Shown here: piece after piece, positions 1 to 7,072 of the stretch
Position numbering within the stretch: position 1 is the stretch's first letter
Layout: every line of letters begins with the position of its first letter
Assembly: GCA_964530165.1 (NCBI GenBank)
Contig: CAZGYE010000096.1
Coordinates: 1-17,403 of the forward strand
Origin: CAZGYE01 sp964530165
GTDB taxonomy: Bacteria; Planctomycetota; Planctomycetia; Planctomycetales; Planctomycetaceae
Direction of reading: 5' to 3'
DNA: 17,403 nucleotides
Position numbers and translations under genes: made by a program
Notes under the pieces: generated by a model
Database searches by the model: none
The model's input: only the letters and a program-made list of their open reading frames with translations
What the model was told of the DNA's origin: nothing

Positions 1-26
1 GTGCATTTCGTGGTAAGCGGAGGATT

Positions 27-91
27 ATTAGGAAACCAGGAAAGCAGGAATGTCGGGAATCGTCTTTCTCCTGTCTTCCTAGATTCCTAAT
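27..91. repeat. Imperfect inverted repeat upstream of cpaA
   Basis: The left arm is 27-49 (begins ATTAGGAAACCAGG) and the right arm is 69-91. The reverse complement of the right arm matches the left at 19 of 23 positions, with a 19-nt interior. The arms are built from repeated AGGAA/CAGGA words. It lies about 180 bases before the first gene. It could be a REP-like interspersed element, a transposon remnant, or the terminator of a gene left of the window; there is no obvious T-run. The rest of 1-269 shows no convincing ORF or strong promoter. Confidence 0.55.
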
Positions 92-269
92 TTCCTCATC
101 ACTGCATTCGGCTCGGCTAAACAGTTACCAAATTTGCAGTCCGATGCTTGTGCCACGGTTGAGTCAGCCGTTTTCGGTTCGCCGACGGTGATCCTCACGG
201 CTGCCCCAGCGGTGGCACACAGGAACTTCTAACACAACAAGGTGGATTGAAAGAAAGGCCTCGTCAACA

Positions 270-824
270 ATGGATTTGGAAACAGCGTTATTCACCAATT
301 GGCACGTCAAGCTGGTCTGCTTGGTGCTGATCGTGGCGGCATACATCGATGGGAAAGAGCTCCGCGTTCCGAACTGGCTCACCTTTCCGATGGTGGGTGC
401 CGGACTTCTGTTTAACATGTGGATTGGCGGTTTTTCTGGCCTGGGCGACGGCTTGCTCGGCATGGTTGTCGGTCTGCTGTGCCTGCTGCCGCTTTATGCC
501 GTGGGGGGCATGGGAGCTGGCGACGTCAAGCTGATGGCCGGGGTCGGCGCGTGGCTGGGGGCGAAGACAGCGTTCTTTGCTTTCAGCGTCTCGACCGTCG
601 TCGGAGCCGTCCTGGCCGTTCTCATGGTGCTTTACCGCAAGCGGTTCCAGCAACACTATGCCAATTGTCTGCTGATTCTGACTGAGTGGATGCAGATCAG
701 GAATCCGAAGGAACTCTCGCGGATTGCGGCGGAACGAAAGCCGACCATGCTGCTCTTGCCTTACGGCATTCCAATCTGCATCGGATCGATCGGCTACTTC
801 TTCTATCAGGGAATGATTTTCTAA
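270..824 (+). CDS. cpaA: Prepilin peptidase CpaA/TadV (A24 aspartic protease)
   Basis: A small polytopic membrane peptidase of 184 aa that should cleave the leader of Flp-type prepilins at the inner membrane before pilus assembly. The two catalytic aspartates of the A24 family are visible: D27 in YIDGKELRVPN, and D85 in the GxGD motif (GAGDVKLMAGVGAWLG). Hydrophobic stretches alternate along the chain, at about 13-26, 37-55, 62-80, 100-118 and 165-182. The length fits the short CpaA/TadV form, which lacks the N-methyltransferase domain of PilD. The ATG at 270 has only a weak upstream AAAGG about 11 nt away. It is first in a co-directional cpaA-cpaB-cpaC-cpaE run, but 245 bases separate it from cpaB, so cpaB may have its own promoter. 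No Flp pilin substrate gene lies in the window. Confidence 0.9.
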   Translation: MDLETALFTNWHVKLVCLVLIVAAYIDGKELRVPNWLTFPMVGAGLLFNMWIGGFSGLGDGLLGMVVGLLCLLPLYAVGGMGAGDVKLMAGVGAWLGAKTAFFAFSVSTVVGAVLAVLMVLYRKRFQQHYANCLLILTEWMQIRNPKELSRIAAERKPTMLLLPYGIPICIGSIGYFFYQGMIF

Positions 825-854
825 CGTTTTGTGAAAGTGAGTAATTGACGTAGT

Positions 855-883
855 TTGAAGTGGGACACGAAAAAGCGTAAAAC
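855..883 (+). promoter_or_regulatory. Possible sigma70-like promoter upstream of cpaB
   Basis: TTGAAG at 855-860 and TAAAAC at 878-883 are separated by 17 bases, each matching the consensus hexamers at 4 of 6 positions. They lie in the 245-base gap between cpaA and cpaB, about 185 bases before the cpaB start. Planctomycete promoters are poorly characterised, so this is a weak guess. The rest of the gap holds no convincing gene; a 28-codon ORF from 949 has no supporting signal. Confidence 0.2.
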
Positions 884-1055
884 CCGGACAACCGCAATCA
901 TCAATCCAATCGATCCTGTCGTTATAAACTGAAGCTTTTACCATAACGATGCCGATGATGAGATTGATCCTGATTGGCGCCATGGGGTCACCTCGGCTTT
1001 GCAGTTCGAGTCGGCTCACCGGGATTGTCGCCTGAACGAGACCGACTCAAGTTGC

Positions 1056-1061
1056 AGGGGG
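1056..1061 (+). promoter_or_regulatory. Ribosome binding site that sets the cpaB start
   Basis: AGGGGG ends 8 nt before the ATG at 1070. An in-frame upstream ATG at 974 would add 32 residues without a hydrophobic signal. The start at 1070 places the membrane anchor directly at the N-terminus, as expected for CpaB. Confidence 0.6.
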
Positions 1062-1069
1062 TGGTGACC

Positions 1070-2038
1070 ATGAAAATGAAATCAGTTGTTTTGTTGGCCG
1101 TGGCTTTGGGATGTGGCTTGGTGGCCATGCTGGGAGTGCAACAGGTGTTGACCGGTGACGAAGCTGTTGAGGGAACCGCTCAGGTGCTGGTGGCGACCGC
1201 CGAAATCCCTCCCGGCGTTCCACTGGACGAGACAAACACGGGCTTCAAGCAAGTGTCGGATGAGACGGTTGCGGAAGGTGTTTACGTCACCAACGCGGAG
1301 CAGTTCAAGGAACGGGCTCTGAAGGCGAAGGCGTTTCCTGGTGAAATGATTATGTTGGCGAAACTCGGTGAGAAAGGAATCGGAGGCATCTCGCTCGAGA
1401 TCCCAGTGGGAATGCGAGTGATCACGGTCAAATGTGACGCGACCATGATTCTCAGCGGCATGATTCGACCTGGCGACCGGGTGGACGTGTTGGTGACGTT
1501 TCGATCGCAGGATCGCAATCGGCGAACGGTCACGAAGACCAGAACGGTCCTGGAATACATCAAGGTCTTTGCAGCCGATAGCATGCGGGACCCGCAAGGT
1601 ACGGGCACTCCGGAAATCAAGGCCAAGAACATTTCATTCTTGGTGACGCCCGAACAAGCGCAAGTGTTGAAGCTGGCCGAGGATCGAGGAAACCTGCACT
1701 TGTCGTTGCGGTCGATCACCGACACCAAGCCGATGCACGTGGCCACCTTCAGTGAGAGGGACCTGGATGGCACGTCCGGTATTGGTGAGGCGGATCCCGA
1801 TGACGGCTCCAAGACAGAAGACGTGCGAGAATTTGTCGCCCGGGAGGAGCAGTCACACGCTGCGGAACCTGAAGAGGCGATCGCTGCCGAACCAGTGCCT
1901 GAGAAGCAGATGTGGACCATTCACATCTATGCCGGCGGTGAGCATCGCGAAGAGCAGGTGGAGCTTCCCGAAGAAGCAGCCGCGGCGGCTGCGACGAAGC
2001 CGTTCGAGGGCTGGCTGAACAAGTTTTTCAAGGGGTAA
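1070..2038 (+). CDS. cpaB: Flp pilus assembly protein CpaB/RcpC
   Basis: A tad pilus assembly protein of 322 aa, anchored in the inner membrane or exported, thought in this family to act in the periplasm with the CpaC secretin. Residues 5-25 form a hydrophobic signal/anchor (VVLLAVALGCGLVAMLGV). A SAF-like domain follows at about 38-100 (VLVATAEIPPGVPLDETNT...GEMIMLAKL). The RcpC/CpaB core at about 110-225 contains PVGMRVITVKCD, MIRPGDRVDVLVTF and VTPEQAQVLKLAEDRGNLHLSLR, all typical of the family. The C-terminal third is acidic and Ala/Glu-rich, probably a flexible tail, ending in a short amphipathic segment (GWLNKFFKG). The start at 1070 was chosen over 974 because of the strong Shine-Dalgarno and signal position. 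The secretin gene follows after 126 bases. Confidence 0.9.
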   Translation: MKMKSVVLLAVALGCGLVAMLGVQQVLTGDEAVEGTAQVLVATAEIPPGVPLDETNTGFKQVSDETVAEGVYVTNAEQFKERALKAKAFPGEMIMLAKLGEKGIGGISLEIPVGMRVITVKCDATMILSGMIRPGDRVDVLVTFRSQDRNRRTVTKTRTVLEYIKVFAADSMRDPQGTGTPEIKAKNISFLVTPEQAQVLKLAEDRGNLHLSLRSITDTKPMHVATFSERDLDGTSGIGEADPDDGSKTEDVREFVAREEQSHAAEPEEAIAAEPVPEKQMWTIHIYAGGEHREEQVELPEEAAAAAATKPFEGWLNKFFKG

Positions 2039-2164
2039 GGAATCAACAATTTTGCCCATCGGCGATTGCCCGTTCGCGGGAGCACGATTCGTCCGGTGGA
2101 GTTCGGCGACACCATGATGCGGGGCCGCCGAGTTGCAGACGCAGCGAAAATTTGAGGTGCACGG

Positions 2165-3916
2165 ATGCAGAGATTCCTCGTATCGAGGCGCGCGCCGGCG
2201 TGGCTGGCGGTTCTTCTTTCGGCAACCATGAGTCTGGTTCTGCCGGCATACGCCCAGCAGCCACGCGGCCAGTTGGACCGAACAACCAGCTCCTCGACTC
2301 GGAGCGAGCCACTCTTTCAGGTCCGTTCCAAGAGGAGCAAGCTGAAGATTGTTGAACGCTTCACCGAGGTCATTGAACTCCAGACCAAGATCACCCGCGT
2401 CGACGGGTTCGATCCGAAGGTCGTCGAGGTCACCGCGCTGACGCCGAACCAGATTCGTGTCCAAGCCGTGGCGCCCGGCATCACCACTCTGGTGCTCGTC
2501 GACGAGAAGGACGAGATGTACTCGATCGAAGTGTTTGTCACGGGCGACGTTCGGCACCTGCAGGCTCACCTGAATCATTTTTTCCCCAACGCCTCGATCG
2601 AGGCTGTCGAGGTCCGCGACAGCGTCGTGCTGCGCGGTTGGGTCTCGCAGCCGGAACACATCAACGAACTGGTCGAAATTGCCGAACAGTTCTATCCGCG
2701 GGTCATCAACCAGGTCCGCGTCGGCGGGGTGCAACAGGTGCTGCTGAAGGTGAAGGTGATGGAAGTGCAGCGGTCGAAGATGCGGAAGCTTGGATTCAAT
2801 TTTGTTCATCTCAACAGAGACTCGGCTGTCAGCAGTACTCCCGGTCAGTTGACTCCGCTCACAACGTTCAACACTCCCTTTGGCGGCACGCCCTCCGTCT
2901 CGCTGAGCGGTCTTGCCGATCCGACCGTCGCTTTGGGCGTCATGACTGCCAACAGTGTTTTCCAGGGGTTCATTGAAGCGCTCAAGGAAGAGAATCTACT
3001 GAAGATCATGGCCGAGCCGACCATCGTCACGACCAACGGGCGGCCGGCCACCTTGCTCACCGGCGGCGAGTTCCCGATCCCCGTGCCGCAAAGCCTGGGC
3101 ACGGTCACCATCGAATGGCGAGAGTTCGGAACTCGATTGGAAGCCGTCCCGATCATACTGGGCAACGGCCGGCTGCGGCTGGAACTGGCTCCCGAAGTCA
3201 GCGAGCGGGACTTTACGCACTCGGTCGACATCAACGGCATTAATGTTCCGGCCCTCACGACTCGCCGGGTCAACACGCAAGTCGAAATGAACTTTGGGCA
3301 GACGTTGGTGATTGCCGGGCTGATCGCGAACAACAACACCGCCGAAGTCTTCAAGATTCCGGTCTTGGGCGACCTGCCCTGGGTCGGCGCCCTGTTCAGT
3401 CGCAAGACATTCGAGGATGAGGAAACCGAACTCGTCATCATGGTGACGCCGGAATTCGTCGCCCCGCTCGATCCCGGTCAAGTGCCCCCTGGTGGCCCCG
3501 GACTGTTCACCGACAGGCCGACCGATCGGGAAATTTTGGACGGTTTTAACGAAGTCCCCAAGTATGGAGACGAGTGTGAAGGATGCGGAGCAACCTGGCC
3601 AAAATCGGTCGTTCCAGACGGATCCGGGCGAATGCGCGGGACCGTTCCGAATCATTCCGGCGGCATCAGCCCCGTTCCAGCCGGTGCGGGCAGCGGCATC
3701 CCCCGCATGCCACCGGCGCCAGCGTCGAGCGATCTCACAACGTCCGCACACGGGGCATCGCAGGGGTTGAGCCGTCTCAATCCGTTCCGCCGCCGAACCG
3801 ATCGCAGGATTCCAGGGGATTCCTCAATCCGTCAAACTGGTTTCAGCCGAGGCGTCAGCGATGCCGGGACCGAGCCGGGATTGATTGAACCACAACCCGG
3901 GCTGATCACGCCGTAG
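2165..3916 (+). CDS. cpaC: Tad pilus secretin CpaC/RcpA
   Basis: Outer-membrane secretin, 583 aa, forming the pore through which the Flp pilus leaves the cell. A signal peptide covers residues 1-30, with likely cleavage after AYA before QQ. Residues about 50-128 fit the pilus-formation N-terminal domain (KIVERFTEVIELQTKITRVD...ITTLVLVDEKDEMYSIEVFVTGD). Residues 130-188 resemble a BON-like domain (SVVLRGWVSQPEHINELVEIA). The secretin core spans about 190-432, with its signature near 375-431 (MNFGQTLVIAGLI, IPVLGDLPWVGALFSRK, ETELVIMVTPEFV). The remaining 150 residues are Pro/Gly/Arg-rich and probably disordered, including a CEGC pair at 471-474. This tail is longer than in proteobacterial CpaC. 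GAGGTG upstream of ATG 2165 supports the start. cpaE follows after 35 bases. Confidence 0.92.
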   Translation: MQRFLVSRRAPAWLAVLLSATMSLVLPAYAQQPRGQLDRTTSSSTRSEPLFQVRSKRSKLKIVERFTEVIELQTKITRVDGFDPKVVEVTALTPNQIRVQAVAPGITTLVLVDEKDEMYSIEVFVTGDVRHLQAHLNHFFPNASIEAVEVRDSVVLRGWVSQPEHINELVEIAEQFYPRVINQVRVGGVQQVLLKVKVMEVQRSKMRKLGFNFVHLNRDSAVSSTPGQLTPLTTFNTPFGGTPSVSLSGLADPTVALGVMTANSVFQGFIEALKEENLLKIMAEPTIVTTNGRPATLLTGGEFPIPVPQSLGTVTIEWREFGTRLEAVPIILGNGRLRLELAPEVSERDFTHSVDINGINVPALTTRRVNTQVEMNFGQTLVIAGLIANNNTAEVFKIPVLGDLPWVGALFSRKTFEDEETELVIMVTPEFVAPLDPGQVPPGGPGLFTDRPTDREILDGFNEVPKYGDECEGCGATWPKSVVPDGSGRMRGTVPNHSGGISPVPAGAGSGIPRMPPAPASSDLTTSAHGASQGLSRLNPFRRRTDRRIPGDSSIRQTGFSRGVSDAGTEPGLIEPQPGLITP

Positions 3917-3951
3917 CCTCTTCGAGAGACAGGAAAACGAGCGAGAATGCA

Positions 3952-5166
3952 ATGAAAAGCGTAGTCCGGTTGGCGATCGTCGATCCCGATGACACGACGC
4001 GCAAGTCGTTGAAAAACTTGCTGCTGGGAATCGAAATGGTTTGGCTCGAAGCGGATTGTTCCCGCTACGAGTTCTTTTCCGATGTCGTCATGCAAACCCA
4101 ACCTGACATTGCCCTGGTGTCTCTTGATGCCGACGCCGAGAAAGGGTTGGCTTTGGTCGCCCGCGTGAGTCAGGCTCTTCCGAACTGCAGCGTGCTCGTG
4201 GTCAGCAGTTCTCAGGAAGGCAGCTTGATTCTGCAGGCGATGCGCAACGGGGCCAAAGAGTTTCTCAGCTTTCCATTGAAAATCGAGGACTTTCTGGCAG
4301 CGTTGGACCGAATTCAACAAACCCAGGGCGCCAAGAACGGTGAGGGACAAGTCCGTTCCAACCAGGTGATCACCGTCGCCGGCGTCAGCGGGGGAGTCGG
4401 TTGCACCTCGTTGGCGATCAACCTCGCCTGCATCCTCGCCCAGAACGAACGCAATAGCGTTGCCATCATCGACCTCGATTTGGCCCTCGGCGATGCCGAC
4501 GTCTGGCTCGACATCATTCCCGATTACACCATTCAAGACGTCGCCGAGAACATCACCCGGCTCGATTATTCGCTGCTAAAACGCTCGCTGACGAAGCATG
4601 ATTGCGGCGCCTTCCTGCTGCCCCGGCCCGTGCAGATGGAAAATGTCACAACCATCACGCCCGACGAGCTTCGCCGCGTCGTGGCCCTGCTGAAGGCGAC
4701 GTTTACACATCTGGTCATCGACATCAGCAAAAGTCTCGGACCGCTGGACCTGGCGGCCATGGAAGTTTCAGACCACGTGCTGCTGGTGACGCAACTCGAC
4801 TTGCCCTGCTTGCGGAACGTCGTGCGGCTGATGCAATTCTTCGACAGCCAAGAAACGCTGTCCGAAAAGATCAAGGTGGTCGTCAACCGCTTAGGACTGG
4901 AAGACACGCAGATCAGTCTGAACAAAGCACTGGAGACCATCGGCCGCGAGATCTACTGGCAGATTCCCAACGATTACGCAACGATGGTCGAATCGCGCAA
5001 CAATGGCGTCCCTCTCATCACAGAAGCGCCGCGGGCCAAGCTGACCAAAAGCATCCAGCAACTGGCGCAAAGCCTCGATTCCTACGCAATCTCTGCGGCT
5101 GACAGCGACGATCCGAAACAGCGTAAGCGACTCTTCAGCTTCCTGGGCTCTGGATCGAAGAAGTAG
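3952..5166 (+). CDS. cpaE: CpaE/TadZ-like pilus localisation protein, degenerate P-loop
   Basis: A 404-aa protein of the MinD/ParA-related CpaE family, which positions the Tad machinery at the cytoplasmic membrane. Residues 1-122 look like a pseudo-receiver domain: DPDD at 11-14 and PDIALVSLD, where the usual phospho-acceptor position appears to be Ser57. Residues about 138-390 are the SIMIBI ATPase-like domain. The P-loop reads GVSGGVGCTS at 144-153: the signature lysine before GG is Ser146, and the Walker lysine before T is Cys151. The DLDLALGDADVWLDI segment (174-188) and VIDISKSLGPLDLAAMEVSDHVLLV match the family's switch regions. Nucleotide binding is therefore doubtful, though CpaE/TadZ proteins often have altered P-loops. 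It is the last tad gene here; a hairpin array starts 17 bases after the stop. Confidence 0.88.
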   Translation: MKSVVRLAIVDPDDTTRKSLKNLLLGIEMVWLEADCSRYEFFSDVVMQTQPDIALVSLDADAEKGLALVARVSQALPNCSVLVVSSSQEGSLILQAMRNGAKEFLSFPLKIEDFLAALDRIQQTQGAKNGEGQVRSNQVITVAGVSGGVGCTSLAINLACILAQNERNSVAIIDLDLALGDADVWLDIIPDYTIQDVAENITRLDYSLLKRSLTKHDCGAFLLPRPVQMENVTTITPDELRRVVALLKATFTHLVIDISKSLGPLDLAAMEVSDHVLLVTQLDLPCLRNVVRLMQFFDSQETLSEKIKVVVNRLGLEDTQISLNKALETIGREIYWQIPNDYATMVESRNNGVPLITEAPRAKLTKSIQQLAQSLDSYAISAADSDDPKQRKRLFSFLGSGSKK

Positions 5167-5183
5167 CGGCTGCAAAACCGAGT

Positions 5184-5298
5184 GTGGGGCAGGCTTTCCA
5201 GCCTGCCCCACCAATCGGCAGGCTGGAAAGCCTGCCCCACCAATCGACAGGCTGGAAAGCCTGCCCCACCAATCGGCAGGTTGGAAAGCCTGCCCCAC
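5184..5298. repeat. Hairpin repeat array: one 28-nt palindrome plus three 29-bp tandem units
   Basis: 5184-5211 is a perfect 12-bp inverted repeat (GTGGGGCAGGCT, loop TTCC, AGCCTGCCCCAC). It is followed by three tandem 29-bp units at 5212-5240, 5241-5269 and 5270-5298. Each unit starts CAATCG and ends AGCCTGCCCCAC. The first two units contain an internal 7-bp stem (GCAGGCT/AGCCTGC or CAGGCT/AGCCTG) with loop GGAA, the reverse complement of the first loop. Unit 2 has CAATCGACAG in place of CAATCGGCAG, and unit 3 has GGTTGG in place of GGCTGG. The array fills the gap between two convergent genes, so it may act as a bidirectional transcription terminator or mRNA 3' stabiliser as well as being a REP-like element. 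No T-run follows. Short ORFs across it are artefacts of the repeat. Confidence 0.88.
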
Positions 5299-5304
5299 GA
5301 CGAA

Positions 5305-5637
5305 TCAGGCTTCGAGATCGAGAGACGTGCCGCGTCCATCCAAGACGTCCAACGCACGCCGCCGCTGTTCCTGACTCTCGTCAGGGTCCTCGCTCTCGTC
5401 GTCCGGTCTCGGCGTCTCAGGGTAGGAGAGACGCCCGTCGGCATCGCGCTCGGACGAGAAGTCCGCTTCTGCGACGTCGCCCGTCGAATGGGACGACATC
5501 GTTCGTTGATCGATTTGGAACTTCTGCTCTGCCGAACTCGCCTTGTTGCGGTCGGTATCAGCGTCGCTGCGCTGTGCACCGGCAAACGATCCCGCCAGGT
5601 TCAGCGAGCCGATGTTTCCGGGACCAATTGCGCTCAT
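5305..5637 (-). CDS. Small acidic conserved-looking hypothetical protein
   Basis: A 110-aa hydrophilic protein of unknown function. It opens with a Gly/Ala/Ser-rich segment (GNIGSLNLAGSFAGAQRS, residues 8-23). A polar, probably helical stretch follows (RNKASSAEQKFQIDQ, 30-44), then DVAEADFSSERDADGRL (54-70), then a low-complexity Asp/Glu/Pro/Ser tail ending GRGTSLDLEA. There is no signal peptide or membrane segment. I recognise the GSLNLAGS...AQR and DADGRL pattern as typical of small planctomycete proteins without assigned function; that is recall, not a search. The start at 5637 is preferred over the longer reading from 5676 because GAGGGA lies just upstream and the motif begins there. It converges on cpaE across the hairpin array and is co-directional with the efflux genes behind it. 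Confidence 0.7.
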   Translation of the reverse strand: MSAIGPGNIGSLNLAGSFAGAQRSDADTDRNKASSAEQKFQIDQRTMSSHSTGDVAEADFSSERDADGRLSYPETPRPDDESEDPDESQEQRRRALDVLDGRGTSLDLEA

Positions 5638-5738
5638 GGCTTCCCTCGTCGCTCTCAACGAGCCTCTCCAATACAAGAATAGTCTCTCATTATCTTTTTC
5701 GACATTTCCCGGACTGGAGGTTTAATGATTACGGTTGA

Positions 5739-7070
5739 TTATTCGTGTCGCAACGCCTCAATGGGGTCCATCTGGGCGGCGCGGCGAGCCGGATACAGAC
5801 CGAAAAGAATTCCCACGCCCACGGAGATTCCAAAAGCGGCAACGATCGACCACCCGGCGACTCGCGGCTCCAACGCCTGAATGGTCGACGGCAGCGACTT
5901 CCAGACGTCGGGGAGGAAGGTCTCGACCACTTTGCCCAATTGGACGACTGCCGGCTTGCACAGAAACCCGCAGCCGACCCCCAAGACCCCGCCGATGCCC
6001 GCCAGCACGATCGTTTCGGCGAGGAACTGGTAGATGATGTCTCTGCGTTTGGCGCCCATGGCGCGGCGGACCCCGATCTCTTGAGTCCGTTCGGTCACGG
6101 TCGCCAGCATGATGTTCATGATGCCGATGCCGCCGACCACCAACGAGATCCCGGCAATCAGCACCAGCAGCACGTTGAACAGCATGCGGAGCATTTCCGC
6201 CTGGCGCAACAGCTCTTTGGGCACCGTAATGGAGTAGTCGATCCTCTTGTGATACTTTTCCAGCAGGATGCGAATGATGTCGGCGGTTTCTTCGACTTCG
6301 GAGATGTCGCCCACTGTGACGGTAATCTGGCTGAGCTGTACGATCTCCCCTTCGATGCTGCCAGACCGGGCCGTGACGACCCGATCGCCGATTCGCGCCC
6401 GCAGCGTGGACAGCGGAATGTAGACGTCGAGGTTGTAATCGCGTCCTTCGAGGCTTCCGCCGATGGCGGCCGAGGGAGTGCGGCCGGCCGTTTGCCCGAT
6501 CACAACGTAGACGTCCCCGCCGATGAACTGAATCGTTTTCCCGATCGGATTCTCGTAGGGAAAGAGTCGAGCGGCCGCGGCGTCGGCGATGACGGCGACG
6601 TTGTCCAGGCCGTCGAAGTCCCGTCCGGTGAGAAACCGGCCGCGGGACATGCTCAGGTGATTGATCTCGAAATAGTGCGGCGTACAGCCCACCAAATGGA
6701 CGTCCTCCAGCCGGTCCAGAAAACGGACTTCCTGGCGAATTTCCCGCATCGGCACCGCCTGCTTCACGCTGGGGATGGTGCTGACGATGCGGTCATAATC
6801 CTCCCGCAGCAGGCCATATTTTATGAAGAAGCGGCCGCCGGCGCTCCGTGAAGAACTCTGCGGAGGCTTGACATTCTTGATGATGATGTTGGTCGCGCCC
6901 AGGTCCTTGATTTGTTGCTGCGCCTGATAGCTGACCCCCTCACCTAAGGCCACCAGCCAAATCACGGCCGTGACACCGATCAGAATGCCCAGCATGGCCA
7001 GGCCGGAGCGCAGCTTGTGCAGCAGCAGGCTCTTATAGCCCAGCCGCAGGGTCCGTAGGAATCTCGACAC
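5739..7070 (-). CDS. MacB/FtsX-type ABC transporter permease
   Basis: An inner-membrane permease of 443 aa, type VII ABC (MacB/LolCDE-like) superfamily, expected to drive conformational cycling of an attached periplasmic adaptor and outer-membrane factor. It has one N-terminal transmembrane helix (about 22-44, with LRSGLAMLGILIGVTAVI), a periplasmic MacB-type domain (about 45-290), then three C-terminal helices (about 295-320, 345-370, 405-428). Between them lies the family's cytoplasmic loop (TERTQEIGVRRAMGAKRRDI, 326-345), and the protein ends in YPARRAAQMDPIEALRHE. It carries no ATPase domain, unlike E. coli MacB, so a separate ABC ATPase is needed. The start is GTG at 7070, 2 bases after the adaptor stop, with AGAGGGA about 8 nt upstream, implying translational coupling. 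Confidence 0.9.
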   Translation of the reverse strand: MSRFLRTLRLGYKSLLLHKLRSGLAMLGILIGVTAVIWLVALGEGVSYQAQQQIKDLGATNIIIKNVKPPQSSSRSAGGRFFIKYGLLREDYDRIVSTIPSVKQAVPMREIRQEVRFLDRLEDVHLVGCTPHYFEINHLSMSRGRFLTGRDFDGLDNVAVIADAAAARLFPYENPIGKTIQFIGGDVYVVIGQTAGRTPSAAIGGSLEGRDYNLDVYIPLSTLRARIGDRVVTARSGSIEGEIVQLSQITVTVGDISEVEETADIIRILLEKYHKRIDYSITVPKELLRQAEMLRMLFNVLLVLIAGISLVVGGIGIMNIMLATVTERTQEIGVRRAMGAKRRDIIYQFLAETIVLAGIGGVLGVGCGFLCKPAVVQLGKVVETFLPDVWKSLPSTIQALEPRVAGWSIVAAFGISVGVGILFGLYPARRAAQMDPIEALRHE

Positions 7071-7072
7071 GG

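Noticed and set aside
288..1019. A 243-codon minus-strand frame opposite cpaA
   Set aside because: It is the antisense shadow of a gene with both catalytic aspartates of the prepilin peptidase family and has no domain resemblance of its own.
949..1035. A 28-codon ORF before cpaB, considered as a Flp pilin or leader peptide
   Set aside because: It lacks the Flp pilin hydrophobic segment and processing motif and has no ribosome binding site.
5184..5298. CRISPR array
   Set aside because: The repeats abut with no unique spacers and each unit is itself a hairpin, so this is a tandem palindromic repeat and not a CRISPR.
5182..5738. Plus- and minus-strand ORFs running through the hairpin array (translations with repeated GWKACPT or GQAFQPADWW words)
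   Set aside because: They arise from translating the tandem repeat in frame, lack start signals, and conflict with the better supported minus-strand gene at 5305-5637.
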